A stretch of 64,000 nucleotides of DNA from Sphingomonas flavescens (GCF_030866745.1 NZ_CP133016.1:1550001-1614000); one strand, 5' to 3'; counted from the stretch's first letter, positions 53,165 through 62,622 are shown. Notes: a model not told the origin generated them from the sequence alone. Made by a program: numbers and translations.

Positions 53165-54099
53165 GCGGCTTTCTCCTGGCCCATGGCCGCGGCGGCGGCA
53201 TCACCGGCGATAGACACGAATGCATCGTGCAGTCCCGGTCGTTCGATCGCCAGTGTCTCGATCCCGGCCCCACCGTCTATTAGCGCCTTGAGAAGTGGCT
53301 CGGGCCCGCCGGCCGGCAGTTCGAAAACGAACTCGCCTCCTTCCTTCAGCGCGCCCCCCGGAATTGCGGCGCGCCACGGGCCGTCGACAGCGCGCGTTCG
53401 CAAGCGCACGATCGGACGGAGCCGGGCGCGAGCCTCGTCAACCCGGCCGTCGAACGCGACCTTTCCCTTGGCGATAATGGCGATTTGCTCGCACAGGCGC
53501 TCCGCATGGGCGATGACGTGCGTCGAGAAAATGACCGTCACTCCGCCATGCGCCTCTCGCCGGATCATTTCTTCAAGGCGCGCCTGATTGATTGCGTCCA
53601 GGCCGGAGAACGGCTCGTCGAGAACGATCAGCCGCGGCTTGTGGACGATGGTCCCCAGCAACTGCACGGTTTGCGCCATGCCTTTCGAGAGGTTCCGGAT
53701 CGGCTTTCTGGCCCACTCCCCGAGATTGTGTTCCGCCAACAGAGCATCCGCGCGGCGCCGTCCTTCGGCGACGGGCAAGCCGCGCAGGGCGCCCATGAAT
53801 GCAATTGCGTCGCGGGCATGCATTGCCGGGTACAGACCCCGTTCTTCCGGAAGATAGCCGATCTCCGGCGCGGCCTCGATGGGCCGTGAACGGCCCAGGA
53901 CCGTCTGGCTTCCACTGGACGGGTCGATGATCCCCAACAGCATCCGCAGCGTCGTCGTCTTTCCGGCGCCATTGGGTCCAAGCAGGCCAAAAATCGAGCC
54001 GGTCGGGACCGCCAGGCTGACCCCGTCAACGGCCCGCGTATCGCCGAAATCTTTGACCAGGTCGTGAGCCTCAACGGCGAATGCGCTGGAAACAGCCAT
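53161..54099 (-). CDS. ABC-2 type transporter ATPase (NatA-like)
   Basis: 312 residues: Walker A GPNGAGKTT, LPEERGLYPAM (the E/R-rich segment typical of NatA/CcmA-type ATPases), signature LSKGM, Walker B LIVLDEPFSGLD, and a C-terminal extension (~215-312). The start at 54099 follows AAAGG. Upstream in-frame codons to 54177 look non-coding. Divergent from the SDR/TetR genes, whose operator region (54190-54207) it shares. Confidence 0.9.
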   Translation of the reverse strand: MAVSSAFAVEAHDLVKDFGDTRAVDGVSLAVPTGSIFGLLGPNGAGKTTTLRMLLGIIDPSSGSQTVLGRSRPIEAAPEIGYLPEERGLYPAMHARDAIAFMGALRGLPVAEGRRRADALLAEHNLGEWARKPIRNLSKGMAQTVQLLGTIVHKPRLIVLDEPFSGLDAINQARLEEMIRREAHGGVTVIFSTHVIAHAERLCEQIAIIAKGKVAFDGRVDEARARLRPIVRLRTRAVDGPWRAAIPGGALKEGGEFVFELPAGGPEPLLKALIDGGAGIETLAIERPGLHDAFVSIAGDAAAAAMGQEKAA

Positions 54100-54180
54100 G
54101 GCACCTTTAACCTCGATCAACACTTCCGCTCCGCTCGCCGCACCATCGTTCAATTCATCGTATTCACCGAACGTCAACGC

Positions 54181-54209
54181 TTGGTAATCACATACTGCTA
54201 GGTATGTAA
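54181..54209. promoter_or_regulatory. Palindromic operator inside a promoter, TetR-type
   Basis: ACATAC (54190-54195), TGCTAG, GTATGT (54202-54207) is a perfect 6-bp inverted repeat extended by further A-T pairs, similar to AcrR-family operators. TTGGTA (54181-54186) and TATGTA (54204-54209) form a -35/-10 pair with a 17-base spacer reading toward the SDR and TetR genes, so repressor binding would block the promoter. It may also affect the divergent ABC genes. Confidence 0.55.
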
Positions 54210-54240
54210 TCGGTTACATGGCTGTGTGGCTTATCACTCA

Positions 54241-54849
54241 ATGAGACGTTTTCGGGGTCGCGACGGGCCCAACTGCCGGGCCATCGTCGCCGGGGCGTCC
54301 GGGGCGATCGGCGAATTGTGCGCCCGCGCCTTGGCCGGCGATAAAGTCGAACTCGTGCTGGTCGACATCGACCGAATGATGGTGAATCGTCTCGCCGAGC
54401 AACTGGGCGCTCACGCCCACGGCCTCGATGTCTTGTCCGACGCTAGCGTCCGGCAATTCATGCGTTCGATCGACGACCGGCCGATGTGCGGCAACCTGTT
54501 GGTGAACGCCGCGGGCGCGGGATACGTCCGCACGCTGGGGATGACGCGCATGACCAGTGCGTTTGCGAAGCTGGTCCGCGCGAGTTCCAGCACCGTCGTC
54601 AACATTGCATCCCCAGGCCCGCAGCGGGATCCCTACCGGCACGCTGGTTCGCAACTGGGCTTTCATCGCGCCGCCGAAGATCTTGCAAGCGCCATCAACC
54701 GGCCCGACATGCAGGTGCTAACGTTCGGCACCGCCGATCCGCCCCACCTCATCCTGGACGCGTTGCGGCAGTGGCAGAGCCTTTGCACGGCTTCGGTGCA
54801 GACCGGCTGGAACAGCAGTCTTGCTCTTAGGGCCGGAGGTCGACAGTAA
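54241..54849 (+). CDS. Degenerate SDR-family protein
   Basis: 202 residues. A Rossmann fold is visible (AIVAGASGAIGELCARALAG with the GxxxGxG-like glycine motif; LLVNAAGAGY for NAAG), but the catalytic Tyr-x-x-x-Lys is missing: after the serine segment (NIASPGPQ) there is no Y-x-x-x-K, only QLGFHRAAED. The protein ends early compared with ~250-residue SDRs. Probably catalytically dead or a binding protein. A GTG at 54226 is an alternative start. It precedes a TetR gene by 29 bases, likely one operon. Confidence 0.65.
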   Translation: MRRFRGRDGPNCRAIVAGASGAIGELCARALAGDKVELVLVDIDRMMVNRLAEQLGAHAHGLDVLSDASVRQFMRSIDDRPMCGNLLVNAAGAGYVRTLGMTRMTSAFAKLVRASSSTVVNIASPGPQRDPYRHAGSQLGFHRAAEDLASAINRPDMQVLTFGTADPPHLILDALRQWQSLCTASVQTGWNSSLALRAGGRQ

Positions 54850-54878
54850 GAGGGACCGTTAACCACGAGGTTACAACG

Positions 54879-55502
54879 ATTCCCTCCGGTTCTGTAAACG
54901 CGGATCAGCAGCAAACTCGGCAGCGCCTCCTCGCCGAGGCGCGACGAATCTTTTTGAGAAACGGGTATCAGGCGACCACGCTGGACGAGATCGCAAGCGC
55001 GGCCGGCTTCACAAAGGGCGCCGTTTACTGGCACTTTCCCAACAAGCGGGCCTTATTCCTCGCGCTGGTCGCCGAGAGCGTGGAAATAAACATGACGGCG
55101 CTCGAAGGCCTGGTTGCCTCGGCCACTGCTGATCCAGACAAGCTCAAGGCGTTACTGGGCGAGTGGATTGATGGGATGGATGCACGCGCCAGCCTGCCCG
55201 CCTTCGGCGCCGAGTTGGAGATCGAATCGCGCCGGGATCCGGAAGTCCGATCCATTCACCAGCGAATGATTGTCGAACACGAAGAAAAGCTGGCGGCGTT
55301 CCTTCACCGTTATTTCCAGGCCGTTCGCGAGACGCCCGCGATGACGCCGATGGAATTGGCGCGCGCGCTGGTGACGATCTACAAGGGCTTTGCGCTGTCA
55401 CGTCAGAATCGGCCAATCGACCCGCCCAATTCCGCGCTGGTTGTCAGGCACTTGCTGGGGCTGCCCGTGACCCCCAATGACCACATGGATGGACAGGCTT
55501 GA
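54879..55502 (+). CDS. TetR-family regulator with apparent ATT start
   Basis: 207 residues. The N-terminal helix-turn-helix is TRQRLLAEARRIFLRNGYQATTLDEIASAAGFTKGAVYWHF, then a ligand-binding domain (ALEGLVASATADPDKLKALL ... VRHLLGLP). No ATG, GTG, TTG or CTG exists in frame between the upstream stop and residue 26, where a TTG would cut into helix 1. ATT at 54879 is preceded by GAGG eight bases upstream and gives a normal TetR N-terminus. It probably represses its own promoter at the palindrome at 54190. Confidence 0.75.
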   Translation: MPSGSVNADQQQTRQRLLAEARRIFLRNGYQATTLDEIASAAGFTKGAVYWHFPNKRALFLALVAESVEINMTALEGLVASATADPDKLKALLGEWIDGMDARASLPAFGAELEIESRRDPEVRSIHQRMIVEHEEKLAAFLHRYFQAVRETPAMTPMELARALVTIYKGFALSRQNRPIDPPNSALVVRHLLGLPVTPNDHMDGQA

Positions 55503-56556
55503 AGACCAGATCCGGACAGAAGCGGAGCGGCTAGGGTTCGCGACCTGCGGATTCACGCCCGCTAACGGCGCGGATGCTGCCGGTCTGGAACTTCGGCAGT
55601 GGCTTGAAGCTGGGCATCACGGCACGATGGGCTGGATGGAATCCCGGGCGGCTCATCGAGTCTCGCCGCTCGCGCTCTGGCCCGAGGCTCGTTCGGCCAT
55701 CGCGCTCGGCATGAGTTACGCGCCGGCGACCGATCCCCTGGCGCTCGCCAATCAGCCGGAAATCGGGCGGATTTCGGTCTACGCGCAGGGCGGCGACTAT
55801 CACAAAACGGTCAAGAAGGCGCTGAAGGCCCTGGCGCGCTTCATCGTCGGCCAGGCTCCTTCGGAGCTGAAGGTCTTCGTGGACACCGCGCCGGTAATGG
55901 AAAAGCCGCTCGCGCAGGCCGCGGGAATCGGCTGGCAGGGCAAGAACACGAATTTGGTCAGCCGGGATCACGGTTGCTGGCTGTTCCTGGGAGTCATTCT
56001 AACCAGCCTGGAGTTGCGGCCAGACCCGCCTGCCGGTCCGGGACAGCATTGCGGAAGCTGCGCGCGCTGCCTGAGGGCCTGTCCGACCGACGCCTTCGAC
56101 GGTCCGCACCGAATCGACGCGCGGCGCTGTATTTCGTACCTTACGATCGAGCACGACGGGCCCATACCGCTGGAATTCCGTGCCGCCATGGGCAACCGGA
56201 TTTATGGCTGCGATGACTGCCTGGCGGTCTGCCCGTGGAATCGCTTCGCCGATGCAGCCGCCGCAAATCGAGCCTTCCTGCCCCGTGCCGAACTGGCGGC
56301 GCCGCGCCTTGGCGATCTGCTCGCGCTCGACGATGCGGCGTTCCGCGAGATGTTCGCCGGGTCGCCGATCAAGCGCGTCGGCCGCAACCGGATGATCCGC
56401 AATTGCCTGATTGCCGCGGGCAACAGCGGAGACGTCGCGCTAGTGCCGTCGGTCGAGCCCTTGCTGACGGACCCGGACCCGGTGGTCGGCGAGGCTGCGC
56501 GGTGGGCGCTCGATCAGATCGCGGCGTTGCGCAGAGAGAATATGCACGCGGACTGA
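55477..56556 (+). CDS. queG: Epoxyqueuosine reductase QueG
   Basis: 359 residues. Cobalamin-dependent enzyme completing queuosine synthesis in tRNA. DTAPVMEKPLAQAAGIGWQGKNTNLVS is the QueG signature; CGSCARCLRACPTDAF and CDDCLAVCPWN provide two 4Fe-4S clusters; a HEAT-like C-terminal segment follows. The start (ATG 55477; second Met at 55489) overlaps the end of the TetR gene by 26 bases. Confidence 0.95.
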   Translation: MTTWMDRLEDQIRTEAERLGFATCGFTPANGADAAGLELRQWLEAGHHGTMGWMESRAAHRVSPLALWPEARSAIALGMSYAPATDPLALANQPEIGRISVYAQGGDYHKTVKKALKALARFIVGQAPSELKVFVDTAPVMEKPLAQAAGIGWQGKNTNLVSRDHGCWLFLGVILTSLELRPDPPAGPGQHCGSCARCLRACPTDAFDGPHRIDARRCISYLTIEHDGPIPLEFRAAMGNRIYGCDDCLAVCPWNRFADAAAANRAFLPRAELAAPRLGDLLALDDAAFREMFAGSPIKRVGRNRMIRNCLIAAGNSGDVALVPSVEPLLTDPDPVVGEAARWALDQIAALRRENMHAD

Positions 56557-56870
56557 TCGATGTCCCCGCCGGTCAGGTTGCGGGTGTCGACATGGGTGAC
56601 CTTCAGCGTTGCAGCGCTGCCCGTCGGATAGAGATAAGCATCCATGATGCACCGCCGCCCACGGAACTGCAGCTTCAGGCTGGATCCTTCGCGGATTTGC
56701 AGCGCGGGCGTGCCGAAGCGCCCGACCAGTTCCTGGGTCGTCAGCCCTGTTAGGGCGCTTCCAGCCTCGGGAGCCTGAACTGGCGGCGGTGGCGTAGTGG
56801 CGACGGTTTCCGGCCGCGGGGCGCAGGCGGCGACGAGCGAAACGATGGCTAAGGGGACAAAGTGGCGCAT
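56514..56870 (-). CDS. Small lipoprotein
   Basis: 118 residues with a lipobox (VSLVAACAP, lipidated Cys about residue 16). The mature part has a Pro-rich linker and a compact domain (LTTQELVGRFGTPALQIREGSSLKLQF) reminiscent of small outer-membrane assembly lipoproteins of the SmpA/BamE-like fold, although I cannot confirm it. It overlaps the 3' end of queG convergently by 43 bases. Confidence 0.7.
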   Translation of the reverse strand: MRHFVPLAIVSLVAACAPRPETVATTPPPPVQAPEAGSALTGLTTQELVGRFGTPALQIREGSSLKLQFRGRRCIMDAYLYPTGSAATLKVTHVDTRNLTGGDIDQSACIFSLRNAAI

Positions 56871-56966
56871 GATCGGACGATGGACTGCGATCATCGCAGG
56901 CGCAATGTTGCGAGCCGGTGAACAGGCGGCTAGGCGGCGCGCTTTCCCAATCGTCCGGAGTTAATG

Positions 56967-57962
56967 ATGCCCGATCCGCGCCTCGATGTCCTGTGCATCG
57001 GCAATGCCATCGTCGACGTGATCGCCAATGCAGGCGACGACTTTCTGACGAAGGAAGGCCTGGTCAAAGGCTCGATGCGGCTGATCGACGCGGAAGAGGC
57101 CGAGCGCCTCTACGCGCACATGGGGCCCGCGCATCAAGTCAGCGGCGGTTCCGCCGGTAACACCGCGGCGGGCGTTGCGGCGCTAGGCGGGCGGGCAGGG
57201 TTCATCGGGCAAGTCGCGCCGGATCAACTGGGCCAGTTTTACCGGCACGACCTGACCGCGACCGGGGTGGAATTCATCACGCCGGCCACGAACGTCGGCG
57301 AACCCACCGCGCGGTCGATGATTCTGGTGACGCCCGACGGCCATCGGACAATGAATACCTTCCTCGGGGCTGCCCAGCATCTGCCGCCCGCGGCGCTGGA
57401 CGAGGCGCAGATCCGCGACGCCGCCATCCTCTACCTGGAAGGTTATCTGTGGGATCCCGAGACGCCGCGCTCGGCAATGGTCCGGGCCATCGACGTTGCG
57501 CGCGACGCGGGCCGCAAGGTTGCCTTCACGCTGTCGGACACGTTCTGCGTCGACCGCCATCGTGACGGCTTCACCAAGCTGATCGAGGACGGGCAGATCG
57601 ACATCCTGTTCGCCAACCAGGCGGAAATCGAGGCGATGGCCGGGGTGGCCCATCTGGACAGCGCCGTCGGCGCCTTTGCGGACAAGGTAGAGACGCTGGT
57701 CGTGACGCGGTCCGAAGATGGGGCCCTGGCGACTCGCGGCGGCGAACGCGCGGAAGTTCCTGCGCAACCGATCCATGAATTGGTGGATACGACCGGCGCC
57801 GGCGACTTGTTCGCCGCCGGCTTCCTGCTCGGCACGGCCCGTGGCCGCAGCCTGGAGGATTGTCTCCGGCTTGGCGCGATCTGCGCTGCCGAAGTGATCC
57901 AGCATTACGGCGCGCGCCCCGAGGCGAACCTCAGGGCGCTGGCCGGCGGCCTCGCCGCTTAG
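56967..57962 (+). CDS. PfkB-family kinase (adenosine/sugar kinase type)
   Basis: 331 residues. Ribokinase-like fold: DVLCIGNAIVDVIA at the N-terminus, GGSAGNTAAGVAALGG (substrate-binding glycines), and the C-terminal DTTGAGDLFAAGFL motif with catalytic Asp. Closest in style to alphaproteobacterial adenosine-kinase-like proteins; substrate not certain. ATG 56967 is six bases after GGAG; another ATG immediately upstream (56964) is possible. Its stop overlaps the convergent permease gene by four bases. Confidence 0.88.
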   Translation: MPDPRLDVLCIGNAIVDVIANAGDDFLTKEGLVKGSMRLIDAEEAERLYAHMGPAHQVSGGSAGNTAAGVAALGGRAGFIGQVAPDQLGQFYRHDLTATGVEFITPATNVGEPTARSMILVTPDGHRTMNTFLGAAQHLPPAALDEAQIRDAAILYLEGYLWDPETPRSAMVRAIDVARDAGRKVAFTLSDTFCVDRHRDGFTKLIEDGQIDILFANQAEIEAMAGVAHLDSAVGAFADKVETLVVTRSEDGALATRGGERAEVPAQPIHELVDTTGAGDLFAAGFLLGTARGRSLEDCLRLGAICAAEVIQHYGARPEANLRALAGGLAA

Positions 57963-59602
57963 TTTCGATCGTCCGGCGGGACCGGCGCACCCGGCATCGG
58001 CGCAATGCCGATCGAGCCCGGTGCGTCGGCGGCTAGCTCCGGCACCTCCGTGATGCCGCGGCCGACGTGGCTGTTGCGATATCCGTAGAGGAAATAGATC
58101 ACGAGGCCGATCACCGTCCACGAGACGAACAGCAGCTTGGACTCGATGTTCAGGTTGAGGAACAGCAGCGCGCAGCCGGCGATCGACAGCGGCGCCACGA
58201 GATACAGCGCCGGCGTGCGGAACGGCCGCGGACGGCTGGGATCCTTCCTGCGCAAGATCATCACGCCCAGCGAGACCGCCGCGAACGCGAACAAGGTGCC
58301 GGCGTTCGAATAATCGGCCAGGGTGCCGACCGGCAGGAACGCCGCCGCAATGGCAACGAACACGCCGGTCACGATGGTCACGACGTAAGGCGTCTGGAAC
58401 CGCGGGTGCACGGCCGACAGGCGCTCGGGCAGCAGGCCGTCGCGCGCCATCACGAAGAAGACGCGGGTCTGGCCGTACATCATCAGCAGCACGACGGACG
58501 GCAGCGCGATCGCTGCCGCAAGACCGACGAGGTTGCCGAACAGCGGGTTCGAGACTTCACGCAGGATGTGCGCGAGCGCTTCCTTCGAGCAGACCGTCGG
58601 CGCATGCGCCGCCTGGCAAGCGGCCGAGGCATACAGTTCGGGTGAGCCTTCCTTGAAAAACTGGCCGGTGGCCGGATCCATCAAGGGCTGTGCGCCATAG
58701 GCACCGACCACACCGGCGGCAACGAGCAGGTAGAAGACCGTGCAGATCAGCAAGCTGCCGATCAGACCGATCGGCACGTTGCGCTGCGGATCCTTCGTTT
58801 CTTCGGCGGCCGTCGAGACGGCGTCGAAGCCGACGTAGGCGAAGAAGATCGACGCCGCGGCACCGAGAATGCCCGTCCCCGACGCGCTCAGGGGATTGCC
58901 CCAGCCGCGCGGCGCGAACGGTTCGAAGTTCGCCGCATGGCCGCTGATCATGGGCAGCGTGATGATGAGGAACAGGGTTAGCGCGGTGATCTTGATCACC
59001 ACCAGCACGGCGTTGAACGTCGCGCTTTCCTTGGTGCCGATGACAAGGAGCGTAGTCACCAGGGCAACCACGATCACGGCCGGCAGATTGATCATTCCGC
59101 CGAGCTCGCCGCCTTGAAGGAAGCCCCACTGAATCTGCGGCCCGACCTTCAAGGCATGGGGTATGTGGACGCCGACGCTATCGAGCAACCCGCTGATGAA
59201 GCCGGACCAACCGACCGCCACCGCGGAGGCGCCGAGTGCATATTCGAGAATAAGTGCCCAGCCGACCAGCCAGGCGACCAACTCGCCCATGACGGCATAG
59301 GAGTAAGTGTAAGCGGAGCCTGCGACCGGGACCATCGAAGCGAGTTCGGAGTAGCAGAGCGCTGCGACCGCGCAGACTGCGCCGGCGACGATGAAGCTGA
59401 TCATCATGCCCGGCCCCGCCTTCTGGGCGGCGGTGGCGGTCAGCACGAAGATGCCGGTGCCGATGACGGCGCCGATGCCGAGCAGGGTCAGCTGGAATGC
59501 GCCGAGCGAGCGCTTTAGAGACTTCTTCTCGGCTGTCGCCAGGATGTCGTCCATCGACTTGACACGTCCGCGTCCAACCGCGCGCGGTGCTGCTGTTGCC
59601 AT
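57959..59602 (-). CDS. APC-family amino-acid permease (CAT type)
   Basis: 547 residues with about twelve to fourteen membrane helices. GIGAVIGTGIFVLTATAAQKAGPG and FFAYVGFDAVSTAAEETKDPQRNVPIG are signatures of the cationic amino-acid transporter branch. A Pro-rich tail ends the protein. GGGGAG lies before the ATG at 59602. Probably imports amino acids with protons; the exact substrate is unknown. Confidence 0.9.
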   Translation of the reverse strand: MATAAPRAVGRGRVKSMDDILATAEKKSLKRSLGAFQLTLLGIGAVIGTGIFVLTATAAQKAGPGMMISFIVAGAVCAVAALCYSELASMVPVAGSAYTYSYAVMGELVAWLVGWALILEYALGASAVAVGWSGFISGLLDSVGVHIPHALKVGPQIQWGFLQGGELGGMINLPAVIVVALVTTLLVIGTKESATFNAVLVVIKITALTLFLIITLPMISGHAANFEPFAPRGWGNPLSASGTGILGAAASIFFAYVGFDAVSTAAEETKDPQRNVPIGLIGSLLICTVFYLLVAAGVVGAYGAQPLMDPATGQFFKEGSPELYASAACQAAHAPTVCSKEALAHILREVSNPLFGNLVGLAAAIALPSVVLLMMYGQTRVFFVMARDGLLPERLSAVHPRFQTPYVVTIVTGVFVAIAAAFLPVGTLADYSNAGTLFAFAAVSLGVMILRRKDPSRPRPFRTPALYLVAPLSIAGCALLFLNLNIESKLLFVSWTVIGLVIYFLYGYRNSHVGRGITEVPELAADAPGSIGIAPMPGAPVPPDDRN

Positions 59603-59678
59603 CTCACTCCCCTAAGAATTCTTGGCCGCGACCCTAGCGGCTGTCATCATGAGGGCAATCCCCCTTCGACCGGCGGCA

Positions 59679-60056
59679 TTAGCGGGCCAGCATCGGTCCC
59701 AGCGGGCGGCCCGCGAAGATGTGCACGTGCAGATGCGGCACTTCCTGGCCGGCGTTCAACCCCGCGTTCGCAAGCAGGCGGTAGCCGCTTTCGACCAGTC
59801 CCGCCTCACGGGCGATCTTGCCAACCGCACGGACGAAGGCGGCGATTTCCTCGTCCGAGCCCCGCGCCGAAAAATCGTCCCACGACACGTAGGCGCCTTT
59901 GGGGATGACGAGGATATGGGTCGGCGCCAGCGGATTGATGTCGTTGATCGCCAGCGTCTGCTCGTCTTCATAAACCCTGGTGGAGGGTATTTCGCCACGC
60001 AGGATGCGCGCGAAGATGTTGCCGTCGTCATAGGCTTCCGTCGCATTGATCGGCAT
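59679..60056 (-). CDS. HIT-family nucleotide hydrolase
   Basis: 125 residues. NIFARILRGEIPSTRVYEDE at the N-terminus and the histidine triad HLHVHIF near the C-terminus identify the HinT branch, which hydrolyses adenosine phosphoramidates. GGAG lies eight bases upstream of the ATG at 60056. Divergent from sspB across 49 bases. Confidence 0.93.
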   Translation of the reverse strand: MPINATEAYDDGNIFARILRGEIPSTRVYEDEQTLAINDINPLAPTHILVIPKGAYVSWDDFSARGSDEEIAAFVRAVGKIAREAGLVESGYRLLANAGLNAGQEVPHLHVHIFAGRPLGPMLAR

Positions 60057-60105
60057 CAGCAGGACTCCGCTTGACCGCGCTCGCTCGACCGCTACCACGA
60101 AAGCG

Positions 60106-60606
60106 ATGACTGACGAGACCCCTGAAAGCCTGATTCCGTACGACGAGATCGTGCAGGACGCGCTGCGAGCGGTCGTCAGCCGTGTGCTCCGCGAGGTCGA
60201 GCAGACCGGCACGCTGCCGGGTGAGCATCATTTCTACATCACCTTCAAGACGCGGGCGCCCGGGGTGTCGATCCCCAAGCATCTGCTCGAACGTTTTCCC
60301 GACGAGATGACCATCGTCATCCAGCATCGCTTCTGGGATCTGAAAGTCGAAGAGGACAATTTCTCGGTCGGCCTGTCGTTTGGCGGCGTCCCCGCGATGC
60401 TGCATGTTCCCTTCGCCGCGGTGACGCAGTTCCACGATCCCGCCGTTGAGTTCGCACTGACGTTCCAGGCCGCAGCCGAGATGCAGCCGGATGAGCACGA
60501 AGCGGCCGAGAACGATACGCCGGCCGAAGAGGAAAGCGTGGCCGATGCCGAGCCGCGAGAAGACGGTTCCAACGTCGTCAGCGTGGATTTCACCCGCAAG
60601 AAGTAG
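60106..60606 (+). CDS. sspB: SspB, ClpXP substrate adaptor
   Basis: 166 residues. The beta-rich adaptor domain (YDEIVQDALRAVVSRVLREV, EHHFYITFKTRAPGVSIP, VGLSFGGVPAMLHVPFAAVTQF) is followed by an acidic linker and a C-terminal NVVSVDFTRKK that resembles the ClpX-binding tail. It delivers ssrA-tagged proteins to ClpXP. Start at MTDETPESL (60106). Confidence 0.92.
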   Translation: MTDETPESLIPYDEIVQDALRAVVSRVLREVEQTGTLPGEHHFYITFKTRAPGVSIPKHLLERFPDEMTIVIQHRFWDLKVEEDNFSVGLSFGGVPAMLHVPFAAVTQFHDPAVEFALTFQAAAEMQPDEHEAAENDTPAEEESVADAEPREDGSNVVSVDFTRKK

Positions 60607-60616
60607 CCGCGGTTCG

Positions 60617-60686
60617 CCCTGAACTTGTCGAAGGACTGATTTTTCTCTTTAGCGCGGCGCAAAGAAGGCAGGGCTTCGACGAGCTC
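60617..60686. repeat. Inverted REP-like pair between sspB and fumC
   Basis: GAACTTGTCGAAG (60621-60633) and CTTCGACGAGCTC (60674-60686) are inverted copies agreeing at 11 of 13 positions; the first lies in a longer CCCTGAACTTGTCGAAGG segment. This resembles short palindromic repeats common in sphingomonads. It could also terminate sspB transcription. Confidence 0.5.
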
Positions 60687-60709
60687 CGCCGGAACGCTCA
60701 GGAGACATC

Positions 60710-62104
60710 ATGCCCAACGACACGCGCAGCGAAACCGACAGCTTTGGCCCGATCGACGTCCCGGCCGACGCTTATTGGGGTGCGCAGACCGAACGGTCGA
60801 TCGGCAATTTCCCGTTCGGCCCGCGCGAGCAGATGCCGATCGAGATCGTCCACGCGCTCGGTTTCGTGAAGCAGGCGGCTGCGCGGGTAAACGCGCGAAT
60901 CGGTGGGCTCGACCCGAAGCTGGCGGAAGTCATTCAGCAGGCGGCTGCGGAAGTTGCGCGCGGCGATCTCGACAGCCAGTTCCCGCTCGTCATTTGGCAG
61001 ACGGGTTCGGGGACGCAGTCGAACATGAATGCCAATGAGGTCATCGCCGGGCGGGCCAACGAGATCCTGACCGGCAGGCGTGGCGGCAAGGACCCGGTTC
61101 ACCCCAACGACCACGTCAACAAGGCGCAGTCGTCGAACGACAGCTTTCCGACAGCGATGCATATTGCCGCGGCGCGCGGCGTGAACGACAAGCTGCTCCC
61201 AGCGCTGCGCCTCATGCATGCACGGTTGGCCGATCAAGCCGAACGCTGGGACCGCATCGTCAAGATCGGTCGCACGCACCTGCAGGACGCGACGCCGCTG
61301 ACGCTCGGGCAGGAATTCTCCGGCTATGCCGCGCAGATTGCCGACTGCATCGAGCGGGTCGAGGGTGCCCTGCCCCGCGTGTTCCGCCTGGCGCAGGGCG
61401 GCACGGCGGTCGGGACTGGCCTGAATGCGCCGGCGGGATTCGCGAACGAATTTGCCAAGGAAGTCGCGAACCTGACGCAGCTGCCGTTCACCTCGGCTCC
61501 GAACAAGTTCGCCGAGCTGGCGGCCCATGACACGCTGGTCGAGTTGTCAGGCATCCTCAACACCATCGCCACCGCGCTGACGAAGATCGCCAACGATATC
61601 CGCCTCCTCGGCTCCGGCCCGCGTTGTGGGCTCGGCGAGCTCAAGCTGCCGGAGAACGAGCCGGGGAGCTCGATCATGCCGGGCAAGGTGAATCCGACCC
61701 AGGCGGAAATGCTGACGATGGTGGCGGCGCAAGTCGCGGGCAATTGCGTCGCGGTCACGATCGGCGGCATGCAAGGCCACCTCGAGCTTAACGTCTTCAA
61801 GCCGATGATCGGCGCTAACGTGGTTCGCTCGATCAACCTGCTGTCGATCGGAATGACGAGCTTCACCGAGCGGATGCTCGATGGCGCGGAGCCGGACGAG
61901 GATCGCATTGCCGAGTTGATGAATCGGTCGCTGATGCTGGTCACCGCGCTTGCGCCGGAGATCGGCTACGACAATGCGGCGGCCATCGCCAAGCATGCGC
62001 ACAAGAAGCGGCTGACGCTGAAGGAAGCGGGCCTTGAGCTCGGACTGGTCGACGAAGAAACCTTCGATCGCGTGGTCAAACCGGAGACGATGCTGGGGCG
62101 TTAA
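60710..62104 (+). CDS. fumC: Fumarase class II
   Basis: 464 residues. TCA-cycle hydratase (fumarate to malate). [35 protein letters not shown] and [15 protein letters not shown] are the three conserved lyase-superfamily segments, the last holding the catalytic loop. Start ATG 60710 follows CAGGAG. Its stop overlaps the convergent lipid A deacylase gene by four bases. Confidence 0.96.
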   Translation: MPNDTRSETDSFGPIDVPADAYWGAQTERSIGNFPFGPREQMPIEIVHALGFVKQAAARVNARIGGLDPKLAEVIQQAAAEVARGDLDSQFPLVIWQTGSGTQSNMNANEVIAGRANEILTGRRGGKDPVHPNDHVNKAQSSNDSFPTAMHIAAARGVNDKLLPALRLMHARLADQAERWDRIVKIGRTHLQDATPLTLGQEFSGYAAQIADCIERVEGALPRVFRLAQGGTAVGTGLNAPAGFANEFAKEVANLTQLPFTSAPNKFAELAAHDTLVELSGILNTIATALTKIANDIRLLGSGPRCGLGELKLPENEPGSSIMPGKVNPTQAEMLTMVAAQVAGNCVAVTIGGMQGHLELNVFKPMIGANVVRSINLLSIGMTSFTERMLDGAEPDEDRIAELMNRSLMLVTALAPEIGYDNAAAIAKHAHKKRLTLKEAGLELGLVDEETFDRVVKPETMLGR

Positions 62105-62622
62105 AGCGCCAGATTCAGCCGGACGCCGAGATTATCGATGCCGGGGTTCTCCCGGCCGCGCAGCTGGGCGTGGCTCATGTGCACCCAGCTCGCCTCGGCG
62201 CTCAGCCGATCGTTGATCCGCGTCCCGATGCCGATTTCGGGTTCGAACAGGACGCGGCTGCCGAAGGCAATCCGATCCGTCCGGTAATATTTACCGGCCG
62301 AGCCGTCGTGAATTGCAATGCCGAGTCCCGGGCGGATGTAGAAGCCGCCGCCAACGCCGAACTTCGCCGACAGTCCGGTGGCGGCGTAGCTGGTGTCGCC
62401 CGCCGTGTTCAGCGCTCCGAAGGCATACCATTGCAGCGGCGTCTTCCCGATCCTTCCGCCGCGATAGCCGACCTGGAGATCAAATCCCTGTTCGAAGCCG
62501 CTGAGGTCGGTGGGAAGTTTCACGTCGTGGACGTAGACCCCGCCAAAGACTTCGCCGGCGGTCGCCGCGCTCGAAGTCGTAACCGCCAGCAGGGCTGCGC
62601 AGCCCATTGCGAACTTCCTCAA
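62101..62622 (-). CDS. PagL-like lipid A 3-O-deacylase
   Basis: 173 residues. Signal peptide (~1-24, ending ATAGE), then an eight-strand barrel with [26 protein letters not shown], matching the PagL catalytic His-Ser and the NPG segment. It would remove the 3-O acyl chain of lipid A in the outer membrane. The start is TTG at 62622, eight bases after GGGGAG; an ATG at 62607 would cut the signal peptide. Confidence 0.82.
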   Translation of the reverse strand: MRKFAMGCAALLAVTTSSAATAGEVFGGVYVHDVKLPTDLSGFEQGFDLQVGYRGGRIGKTPLQWYAFGALNTAGDTSYAATGLSAKFGVGGGFYIRPGLGIAIHDGSAGKYYRTDRIAFGSRVLFEPEIGIGTRINDRLSAEASWVHMSHAQLRGRENPGIDNLGVRLNLAL

